Assembly: GCF_040678635.1 (NCBI RefSeq) | Contig: NZ_JBFATZ010000003.1 | Location: forward strand, 310,001-374,000 | DNA length: 64,000 bases | Direction of reading: 5' to 3' | DNA from: Thermopolyspora sp040678635 | GTDB taxonomy: Bacteria; Actinomycetota; Actinomycetes; Streptosporangiales; Streptosporangiaceae | In this document: in pieces, positions 1-6,429 of the stretch | Layout of the letters: every line of letters starts with the position of its first letter | Numbering within the stretch: the first letter of the stretch is position 1 | Position numbers and translations under genes: made by a program | Notes under the pieces: generated by a model | What the model saw: the letters and a program-made list of their open reading frames with translations, nothing else | Told to the model about the DNA's origin: nothing | Databases searched by the model: none

Positions 1-57
1 GAAGTGGTAGACCGTTGTGATCCCGAACTGCCAGCGAGAGAGATCCAAGACGTCCAT
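1..57 (-). CDS. cydA: Cytochrome bd ubiquinol oxidase subunit I, 5' end only
   Basis: Only the first 19 codons are inside the window; the gene runs off the left edge. The minus strand from the ATG at 57 reads MDVLDLSRWQFGITTVYHF, which matches the highly conserved N-terminus of CydA, the haem b558/b595/d-carrying subunit of the membrane quinol oxidase with high oxygen affinity. A methionine start exactly at the family start supports the call. It lies divergently from the GntR gene, with a DosR-like box about 95 bp upstream (centre to start), which fits induction at low oxygen. The identification rests on 19 residues, but those residues are distinctive. Confidence 0.8.
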   Translation of the reverse strand, partial: MDVLDLSRWQFGITTVYHF

Positions 58-144
58 GCGCGTGCTCCGCCCCAACCATGAGTTCCAGTCGGAGTTTCGC
101 GAAAAACCGCAGGTCAGGCGTAGAGCCGGCAGACCCGGCCTTTG

Positions 145-158
145 AGGTCTTTGGTCCC
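145..158. promoter_or_regulatory. DosR-like box upstream of cydA
   Basis: AGGTCTTTGGTCCC has 12 of 14 positions identical to GGGACTTTGGTCCC, the best form seen elsewhere in this window (21656). The right half-site is perfect and the left is degenerate. It is the only such site between cydA and the GntR gene, so cydA is the likely target. Confidence 0.6.
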
Positions 159-188
159 TGCCTGACGGTTGCCTAACGGCCTCTTGAC

Positions 189-242
189 CTGGTATAGGGC
201 GCGAACTCCGGCGTGATGGAGCGATCGCCGGTGGTATACGGC
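189..242. promoter_or_regulatory. Candidate GntR operators (GGTATA repeats)
   Basis: CTGGTATAGGG (189-199) and GGTGGTATACGGC (230-242) precede the GntR gene. A third copy, CTGGTATACCG (1167-1177), precedes the permease/monooxygenase operon. FCD-type GntR regulators often bind short GGTATA/GTATAC-type palindromes. The recurrence before both the regulator and its presumed target operon is the support; binding is inferred. Confidence 0.4.
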
Positions 243-330
243 ATTCCTTGTACGGGCCATCGCCCGCCCCGGCCCGAGCGCATCGACTAGACTTTGGGCG
301 GCAGGTCACGACTGGTCCGAGGGGTACGAG

Positions 331-1020
331 TTGGCGCACGGGGCGGGGGTTCCACTGGGGCTCGCCCACCTGCCGCTGCGTGACCAGATCCGCAACAAGA
401 TCCGTGACCGCATCGTCCGGGGCGAGCTGCCGCCGGGCAGCAGGATGATCGAACGCGAGCTCGCCGCCTCGCTCGGGGTGTCCCGGGTGCCGGTGCGCGA
501 GGCCCTGCGCATGCTGGAGTCCGAGGGCTTCGTCCAGGTGGTCCCCCGGCGCGGCGTCATCGTCAAGCAGCTGTCCCGCACGGACGTCCAGGAGCTGTTC
601 GACGTGCGGGAGTCGCTTGAGGCGCTGACGGCCCGCCGCGCCGCCCAGCACGTCACCCCCGCCGACCTGCGGCGGATGAAACGGCACCTGGAGAAGGCGC
701 GCCGCGCCGCGGACGCGGGCCGGTTCGACCAGTTCGGCGACGCCAACGTGGCCTTCCACGACGAGATCACGGCGGTCGCCCGCAACAGCCTGCTCGGCAC
801 GATCCTCGAACCGCTGCGCGGCCGGCTGGACTGGCTGTTCCGCCAGGTCGACGACCCGGACCGGCTGTGCGCCGAGCACGACCGGCTCTACGAGGCGATC
901 GCCTCCGGCGACCCGGTGAAGGCGGGGACCGTCGCCGTCGAGCACGTCGCGAGCAGCCGGGCGACGGCGCTGCGCGTGCTGTTCGGCGAGGACCCCTCCG
1001 CCGCCGACTCCGCGCCCTGA
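331..1020 (+). CDS. GntR-family transcriptional regulator, FCD subfamily
   Basis: 229-residue DNA-binding regulator. A winged helix-turn-helix (about 10-75, with the typical SRVPVREALRMLESEGF recognition region) is followed by an all-helical FCD ligand domain (about 80-215). The usual metal/ligand residues of FCD domains are visible: Asp and His in NVAFHD, His in EHDRLYEAI and His in AVEHVASS. The start is a TTG at 331 with a GAGGGG ribosome site upstream; no ATG fits. It sits directly upstream of the permease and diiron-monooxygenase operon, in the same direction, and is probably its ligand-responsive repressor. The ligand is unknown, most likely a small acid or cluster intermediate. Family call firm; target inferred. 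Confidence 0.85.
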   Translation: MAHGAGVPLGLAHLPLRDQIRNKIRDRIVRGELPPGSRMIERELAASLGVSRVPVREALRMLESEGFVQVVPRRGVIVKQLSRTDVQELFDVRESLEALTARRAAQHVTPADLRRMKRHLEKARRAADAGRFDQFGDANVAFHDEITAVARNSLLGTILEPLRGRLDWLFRQVDDPDRLCAEHDRLYEAIASGDPVKAGTVAVEHVASSRATALRVLFGEDPSAADSAP

Positions 1021-1427
1021 GCCCGGATCCCTCACTCTCTTTTCGCACGGCCCGAAAAACGCCCGAAACGGCCCGGTAACCCGCGCCGTCCGCCGTCATC
1101 TGCCGGTTACGGACCGAGAGAACCGGCGCAACACACGCCGCCTAATCTCCGGAACTACCCCGAAATCTGGTATACCGTCTCCCAGAAATCATGGCGATGA
1201 GCTGGGAAGACACCCGAAAAGGCAAGGCTAGACAACACGAGAAGGCCGCTCCCCGTGGTGGCGAATGACCGGGGACGCGGCACGCGCGGCGAGGCGAGGG
1301 ACGCCGGGCGAGGGAACCGGGCGACGACGCGGCCGCAGCGAGATCGCCCACCGGAAGGCGACGTGTCACGTCGCGACCTTCGACGAAATTCCACCGGCCC
1401 TTTCGAGTTCGTTCTCGAGGAGTAGCA
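1021..1427. other. Intergenic region before the permease/monooxygenase operon
   Basis: 407 bp without a convincing gene. It contains a GGTATACCG candidate operator (1167-1177) and the ribosome-binding site GAGGAG just before the ATG at 1428. Long open frames here on both strands have no recognisable protein character. Confidence 0.5.
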
Positions 1428-2867
1428 ATGAGTTCGCCACCCGAGAATCCCGCCACCTCGTCCCCCACCTCGTCCCCCACCGTCCCCGACGACGCCTCCG
1501 CGCTGTCCGGCCTGCTCGACGGCGTCGAGTCCGCCCCCAAACGGACCCCGCTCGGCCACTGGGTCGACCGGTACTTCCAGGTCACCGCGAAAGGGTCGAA
1601 CTTCAGGACCGAGATCCTCGCCGGCGCCTCCACATACCTGGCGCTCTCCTACATCTTCGTGGTCAACCCGGCCGTCCTCGCCGAGGCCGGCATCAACACC
1701 AGCGTCTCCCTGTTCGCCACGATCGTCATCTCGGCGGTGGCGACGCTGGCGATGGGCCTGTGGGCGCGCCTGCCGTTCGTGGTGTCCACCGGCCTGGAGA
1801 TGAACTCCTACGTCGCCTTCTTCGCCGTCGGCACGCTCGGCTTCGCCTGGCAGTCCGCGCTCGGCATGGTCTTCTGGTCGGGCGTGCTCATGGTCGTCGC
1901 GACGCTCACGAACCTGCGCGAACGCATCATCGACGGCATACCCGAGTCGCTGAAGGTCGGTCTTTCCTGCACCGTCGGCGTGTTCATCGTGCTCGTCGCC
2001 CTGGTCGTGAGCGGCATCGTCAGCTACGGCAAGGTGACCGTCTCCGGCATCGGCAGCTTCGTGTCGCCATCGGCCCTCGCCCTCTATGTGAGCCTGGCGT
2101 TCGCGCTCGCGCTCACCCGCCTCAAGGTGCCGGGCGCGCTGCTGCTCACCATCCTGCTGACCTCGGGCCTGTACCAGCTCTGCGCAGCGAACGGGTGGCT
2201 TGGCGTCACCCCCACGGAGGCCGCGGCGCCGAGCCTGTCGTCGGAGATGTTCCAGGGCGTCTTCGCGTTCGACCTGACGGTCCTGTTCGACCCGCGCGCG
2301 ATCAGCGTCATCCTCGTGCTGTTCATCCTCGACTTCTACGGCAGCATCGCCAAGCTGATCGGCCTCACCCTCAACACCTCGGTCCTCGACAACGGCAAGC
2401 TGACCCGCCGCCGCCAGGCCCTGCTGGTGGACGGGACGGGCACCGCGGGCGCGGCCGGGCTCGGCACGACGAGCGTGGTGGCGTTCGTGGAAAGCGCCGT
2501 CGGCATCGGCATGGGCGCGCGCACCGGGCTCACCGCCGTGGTCGCGGGGCTGCTGATGGCCGTCACCTTCGTCGCGTTCCCGCTCGTCCAGTACGTCCCG
2601 GTGGCGGCGACCGCCGGCGTCCTGGCGTACGTGGGGGTGCGGCTGTGGCCGACGCGGGCGCAGTTCGCCGGCTTCACGCGGGCGGAGAGCGCGGCGGTCA
2701 TCGCCATGGCGCTGATCACGGTGGCGACGTTCACGATCGACCGGGCGATGCTCGCCGGGTTCGCGATCATCGCCGTCGCCTCGTTCGTCCGGACCCGGCG
2801 CCTGAACTGGGTGCTGGTCGCCTCGGCGCTGCTGCTCGCCTTCAGCGTCGCCCTCCAGTTGATATGA
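1428..2867 (+). CDS. NCS2/AzgA-like nucleobase permease
   Basis: 479-residue polytopic membrane protein with about 12-14 hydrophobic segments. The N-terminal family signature (GSNFRTEILAGASTYLALSY) and the following VVNPAVLAEAG segment are those of the AzgA branch of nucleobase:cation symporters, which import adenine, guanine or hypoxanthine. The region that reads APGMGLNAY in AzgA proteins is STGLEMNSY here, so substrate specificity may differ. The N-terminal tail carries short SSPT repeats (12-bp unit). The start ATG has GAGGAG upstream. It is first in line before the diiron monooxygenase genes (21 bp gap), suggesting that it imports the substrate of that cluster. Transporter family confident; substrate unknown. 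Confidence 0.82.
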   Translation: MSSPPENPATSSPTSSPTVPDDASALSGLLDGVESAPKRTPLGHWVDRYFQVTAKGSNFRTEILAGASTYLALSYIFVVNPAVLAEAGINTSVSLFATIVISAVATLAMGLWARLPFVVSTGLEMNSYVAFFAVGTLGFAWQSALGMVFWSGVLMVVATLTNLRERIIDGIPESLKVGLSCTVGVFIVLVALVVSGIVSYGKVTVSGIGSFVSPSALALYVSLAFALALTRLKVPGALLLTILLTSGLYQLCAANGWLGVTPTEAAAPSLSSEMFQGVFAFDLTVLFDPRAISVILVLFILDFYGSIAKLIGLTLNTSVLDNGKLTRRRQALLVDGTGTAGAAGLGTTSVVAFVESAVGIGMGARTGLTAVVAGLLMAVTFVAFPLVQYVPVAATAGVLAYVGVRLWPTRAQFAGFTRAESAAVIAMALITVATFTIDRAMLAGFAIIAVASFVRTRRLNWVLVASALLLAFSVALQLI

Positions 2868-2888
2868 CCGTGAGAAAGGACATCGACC

Positions 2889-4373
2889 GTGGGTCTGCTC
2901 GAACGCCATGAATGGTACGACCTCGCGCGCGAGACCAACTGGACGCCCGTCTTCGTCACCGAGGACGACCTGTTTCCCCCGGAGATGAGCGGCGGCTTCG
3001 GGCTGCCGATGAAGGAGTGGGAGTCCTACGACGAGCCGTACAAGGTCTCCTACCGGGAGTACGTCGGCATCCAGCGGGAGAAGGACTCCGGGGCGTACTC
3101 GGTCAAGGCCGCCCTTCAGCGGTCGAAGTACTACGAGACCGCCGACCCGGCGTACCTGAGCCTGCTGAAGATGCACTACGGGATGATGGCCGTCAACGAG
3201 TATCAGACGGCGTTCGCCATGGCCCGCATGGCGCGCTTCGGGAAGGCCCCCGGGATGCGCAACATGGCGACGTTCGGCGTGCTCGACGAGTGCAGGCACG
3301 GCCAGATCCAGCTCAGCTTCCCGCACCAGCTCGTCTCGCTGGACCGGCAGTTCGACTGGACGCATCGCGCCCATCAGACGGACAACTGGTCCGTGGTCGC
3401 GGCCAACCACGCCAACGAGGACGTGATGCTCACCCGCGACGCCGTCACCACATCGATCATGCTGAACTTCGCATTCGAGACCGGGCTGACGAACGTGCAG
3501 ATGATCGGCCTGTCGGCCGACGCGGCGAACATGGGCGACTACACCTTCTCCAACCTCATCACCAGCATCCAGTCGGACGAGTCCCGGCACGCCCAGATCG
3601 CCACGCCGCTGATCGAGATCCTGCTGCGCAACGGCCGCAAACAGGAGGTGCAGCAGATCGTCGACGTGGCCTTCTGGCGGGTGTGGCGGACGTTCGTGCT
3701 GCTGACGGGGGTGCCGATGGACTACTGGTTCCCGCTGGAGAAACGGGACCAGTCGTTCAAGGAGTACATGCACGAGTTCGTGAACGTGCAGTTCGCCGAG
3801 CAGCTTCAGGACGCCGGGCTCGACCTGCCGTGGTACTGGGACCACTTCCTCGGCGAGATCGAGACGGCCCACCACACCGCCCAGGCCGTGTTCTGGTCGT
3901 GGCGCGACAGCGTCTTCTGGAATCCGACGGGCGGGGTCGGCCCGGAGGAGCGCGCGTGGCTGGAGGAGAAGTATCCCGGGTGGAACGCCGCCTACGGGCC
4001 GTTCTGGGACATGGTGGCGGAGAACGTCGCCGGCGGGAACGAGCACCTGACGCAGGCGATCGGCATGCCGGCGCTGTGCACGACCTGCCAAACGGCGATC
4101 GCCGGTCCCGGCGCGCGGGTGCGGCAGATCGAGCGGGAGGGGCGCAGGCACAACTTCTGCTCGCCCGTGTGCGAATGGATCTTCGGCCTGGAACCGGCCC
4201 GGTACGCCGACTTCGACTCGATCGTCGACCGCCTCTACAACGGCGTCATCGACCCGCCGACGCCGGAGAACCTGCTGGCGTACATGGGGATCGGCGTCAT
4301 CAGCGAGGGCGGCGGGGACGCGCACGACTACGCCTGGGCCCGGGAGCGTACGCGGGAAGGGGCACTCGGATGA
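2889..4373 (+). CDS. tmoA: Diiron monooxygenase hydroxylase alpha subunit (TmoA-like)
   Basis: 494-residue catalytic subunit of a soluble bacterial multicomponent monooxygenase, closest by eye to toluene-4-monooxygenase TmoA. It would oxidise an aromatic or alkene substrate with O2 and electrons from the Rieske protein. All diiron ligands occur at the family numbering: Glu104, Glu134/His137 (DECRHGQ), Glu197 (FETGLTN), Glu231/His234 (DESRHAQ), plus Thr201. Pocket residues differ from TmoA as I recall it: Met100, Asn103 and Thr107 instead of Ile, Gly and Ala. A Cys-rich patch near the C-terminus (CTTC, then CSPVC) resembles a small metal site seen in some alkene/isoprene-type relatives. GTG start with AAAGGA upstream; its TGA overlaps the next ATG. 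Confidence 0.93.
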   Translation: MGLLERHEWYDLARETNWTPVFVTEDDLFPPEMSGGFGLPMKEWESYDEPYKVSYREYVGIQREKDSGAYSVKAALQRSKYYETADPAYLSLLKMHYGMMAVNEYQTAFAMARMARFGKAPGMRNMATFGVLDECRHGQIQLSFPHQLVSLDRQFDWTHRAHQTDNWSVVAANHANEDVMLTRDAVTTSIMLNFAFETGLTNVQMIGLSADAANMGDYTFSNLITSIQSDESRHAQIATPLIEILLRNGRKQEVQQIVDVAFWRVWRTFVLLTGVPMDYWFPLEKRDQSFKEYMHEFVNVQFAEQLQDAGLDLPWYWDHFLGEIETAHHTAQAVFWSWRDSVFWNPTGGVGPEERAWLEEKYPGWNAAYGPFWDMVAENVAGGNEHLTQAIGMPALCTTCQTAIAGPGARVRQIEREGRRHNFCSPVCEWIFGLEPARYADFDSIVDRLYNGVIDPPTPENLLAYMGIGVISEGGGDAHDYAWARERTREGALG

Positions 4374-4648
4374 CGTCGCGTCTCGCGCTGCTGGGACGGT
4401 TCGAGGCCGACCTGTGCGTCCGGGTGGTCGACGTCGCCCCGGACTACACGATCGCGCAGGTGATCGAGGCCGCGGCCGAGCTGACCGTGGACCGGTACGT
4501 GCGGCGGCCGGAGCCGGGCATGACCCTGCGGCTGCGCCGTACCACTCCGGACGATTCGGCGCCGCCGCTGCCGCCGGATCTCACCGTCGCCGAAGCGGGG
4601 CTGCGGCACTTCGACTGCGTCGACGTGTACGCCACCCGCGAGGGGTGA
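4370..4648 (+). CDS. tmoB: Diiron monooxygenase gamma subunit (TmoB-like)
   Basis: 92-residue ubiquitin-like small subunit of the (alpha-beta-gamma)2 hydroxylase. It follows tmoA with a 4-bp ATGA overlap and GGAAGGGG as ribosome site. Length and position match TmoB, and the sequence has the family's pattern of a beta strand (ALLGRFEADLCVRVVDV), a helix (IAQVIEAAAELTVDRYV) and a C-terminal FDCVDVYA strand. It has no catalytic residues; it packs against the alpha subunit. Identification depends partly on operon position. Confidence 0.82.
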   Translation: MTSRLALLGRFEADLCVRVVDVAPDYTIAQVIEAAAELTVDRYVRRPEPGMTLRLRRTTPDDSAPPLPPDLTVAEAGLRHFDCVDVYATREG

Positions 4649-4652
4649 GGAA

Positions 4653-5096
4653 ATGACGAACACGGACATCGGCACGGACATCGGCACGGACATCGGTACG
4701 GGCATCGGTACGGGCATCGGTACGGGCATCGATACGGGCATCGGTACGGGCACCGATCTGAGCGGCTTCCACGACGTGTGCGACCTCGACGACCTGTGGG
4801 CCGGGGAGACCCGGCTCGTCGAGGTCGCCGGAACCCGGGTCCTTCTCGTCCACACCGAGGACGGCGTCGTCACCGCCGTCCAGGACAAGTGCCCGCACCA
4901 GAAGGTGTCGCTCGCCGACGCCGACCTGGCGGGCGAGAAACTCACCTGCCCCATGCACCTGTGGGAGATGAACGTCGTGACCGGCTGCGGCATCAACCCG
5001 TCGCACGCCGCCCTCGCCGTCTACCCGACGAAGGTGATCGACGGGCGGATCCTCGTGTCCGTCGACGGGATCGTCCCGGTCTCGTCGAGATCTTAG
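4653..5096 (+). CDS. tmoC: Rieske [2Fe-2S] ferredoxin of the monooxygenase (TmoC-like)
   Basis: 147 residues; passes electrons to the diiron hydroxylase. Cluster ligands are visible as CPH (KCPHQ) and CPMH (TCPMHLWEM), in the spacing of TmoC-type Rieske proteins, and the GCGINP segment after them is also family-like. TmoC proteins are about 110 residues. The excess here is an N-terminal tail of eight 12-bp repeats (4665-4760) encoding IGTG/IGTD tetrapeptides. The conserved domain starts only at about residue 37 (FHDVCDLDDLW), so the repeat is a recent expansion before it. ATG start with GTGAGGAA upstream. Confidence 0.9.
   Translation: MTNTDIGTDIGTDIGTGIGTGIGTGIDTGIGTGTDLSGFHDVCDLDDLWAGETRLVEVAGTRVLLVHTEDGVVTAVQDKCPHQKVSLADADLAGEKLTCPMHLWEMNVVTGCGINPSHAALAVYPTKVIDGRILVSVDGIVPVSSRS
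4665..4760 (+). repeat. 12-bp in-frame tandem repeat in tmoC
   Basis: About eight copies of a 12-bp unit (forms GACATCGGCACG and GGCATCGGTACG) encode an Ile-Gly-Thr-Gly/Asp tail. Units differ at one or two positions, which suggests stepwise slippage expansion. The reading frame is kept. Confidence 0.9.
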
Positions 5097-5104
5097 GAGC
5101 ACTC

Positions 5105-5440
5105 GTGCCTTCACCGACCAACCCGGCACGGCGGCGCACCGCCGGGCCCCTGCTGCGCAGCGGGGACACCACCGACGCCGTGATCGAGGCCCTCCGCGAG
5201 GACAACCCCGGCAGCGAACTGCTCATCCAGGATCACGGCGGCTACCTCCGCATCGAGGGCGAGGACGGGCTGCTGCTGCGGCGCGAGACGGCCGAGCGCG
5301 CCCTCGGCCGGCCCTTCCGCATGCAGGAGATCGAGCTCCTCATGGCCGGATACTCCGGCATGATCGCGCTCACCGAGGAGAGCGCCCGCTGGTACTTCAA
5401 GAAAGACGCGCGTACGCCCGACGGGGGTGAGACCCGATGA
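5105..5440 (+). CDS. tmoD: Monooxygenase effector/coupling protein (TmoD/MmoB-like)
   Basis: 111-residue cofactor-less regulatory protein that binds the hydroxylase and couples O2 activation to substrate turnover. The GPLLRSGDTTDAVIEALRED segment and the RIEGEDGLLLRRETAERALGR segment are typical of the MmoB/DmpM family, and the length matches. The start is a GTG at 5105 preceded by AGGAG at good spacing. The 3' end overlaps the beta-subunit ATG by 4 bp, so translation is coupled. Confidence 0.88.
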   Translation: MPSPTNPARRRTAGPLLRSGDTTDAVIEALREDNPGSELLIQDHGGYLRIEGEDGLLLRRETAERALGRPFRMQEIELLMAGYSGMIALTEESARWYFKKDARTPDGGETR

Positions 5441-6429
5441 CGACGGACGCCGCTTCCCTCAAGCCGCTGAGGACGTGGAGCCACCTGGCGAAGAACCGGC
5501 GCCGACCGACCGAGTACGAGGTCGTGTCGACCGACCTGCTGTGGACCCGCCGGAACCCCGCGGCCCCCTTCACGATGAGCCCCTCCATCCCGGTCTCCCA
5601 GTGGTTCATCCGCAACCGTGAGCAGACCGGGCTCACGCACCCCGACTGGAACGCCTTCCGCGACCCCGACCAGCTCATCTACCGGACGTACACCACGATC
5701 CAGGACGGCCAGGAGTCGTACGTGGACGGCCTGCTGGACGAGCACTCCCGCAACGACCACGACTTCGGGCTGCCCGCCGAATGGGTGGCACAGCTCGCCG
5801 CCCGCCACACGCCGGGCCGCTACCTGATCCACGCGTTGCAGATGTCGTCCAACTACCTGGTGGCGCTCGCCCCGAGCAGCACCGTCGCCAACTGCCTGAT
5901 GTTCCAGGCGGGCGACCAGCTGCGCTGGGTGTCGCGCATCGCCTACCGCACCGCCGAACTGCGCAAAACCCATCCGGACGCCGGGTTCGGCGCAACCGAG
6001 CGGCGGCACTGGGAGTCCTCCCCGCACTGGCGGGGATTCGTGGAGCTCGTCGAGCGGATGCTGGTGACGTGGGATTTCAGCGAGCAGTTCGTCGTGCTCA
6101 ACGTCTTCGCCAAACCGGCCACCGACGCCATGCTGCGCCAGTTCGGCGACGTCGGCCGCGGGCACGGCGACACGCTCACCGGCCTGCTCGCCGACGCCCA
6201 GGGCATCGACGGCGAGCGGTCCAAGCGGTGGACCCGCGCCCTGATCCGGTTCCTCGTCGACGGCGAGCCGTCCAACCTCGACACGCTGCGGGGGTGGGCG
6301 GAGAAGTGGGTGCCGCTCGGCGACCAGGCCATCGACATGTTCTTCGACGGGCTGCCCGGCGCGGACGGCCACGCCGAGGCCGCCAAGGAGGAGACGCGGC
6401 TGTTCCGGCAAGGACTCGGCCTGCAATGA
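5437..6429 (+). CDS. tmoE: Diiron monooxygenase hydroxylase beta subunit (TmoE-like)
   Basis: 330-residue structural partner of the alpha subunit. Family landmarks include the N-terminal RRPTEYEVVSTDLLW segment, the YRTYTTIQDGQE segment, an ALQMSSNYLVALAPSS helix and a C-terminal four-helix core. Like other beta subunits it has a ferritin-like fold without the diiron ligands. It overlaps tmoD (ATGA) upstream and the molybdopterin gene downstream. The order A-B-C-D-E is that of tmo clusters, but the expected NADH:ferredoxin reductase gene (tmoF) does not follow; a different gene takes its place. Confidence 0.92.
   Translation: MTTDAASLKPLRTWSHLAKNRRRPTEYEVVSTDLLWTRRNPAAPFTMSPSIPVSQWFIRNREQTGLTHPDWNAFRDPDQLIYRTYTTIQDGQESYVDGLLDEHSRNDHDFGLPAEWVAQLAARHTPGRYLIHALQMSSNYLVALAPSSTVANCLMFQAGDQLRWVSRIAYRTAELRKTHPDAGFGATERRHWESSPHWRGFVELVERMLVTWDFSEQFVVLNVFAKPATDAMLRQFGDVGRGHGDTLTGLLADAQGIDGERSKRWTRALIRFLVDGEPSNLDTLRGWAEKWVPLGDQAIDMFFDGLPGADGHAEAAKEETRLFRQGLGLQ

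Noticed and set aside
1155..4325. Open frame of over 1000 codons on the minus strand opposite the permease and tmoA genes
   Set aside because: It is the antisense shadow of two well-supported plus-strand genes; its translation is Arg/His/Gly/Asp-rich without any family features. Similar shadows at 5943-8528, 14614-16809, 30620-32647, 38265-40916, 44424-46847 and 59089-61590 were rejected for the same reason.
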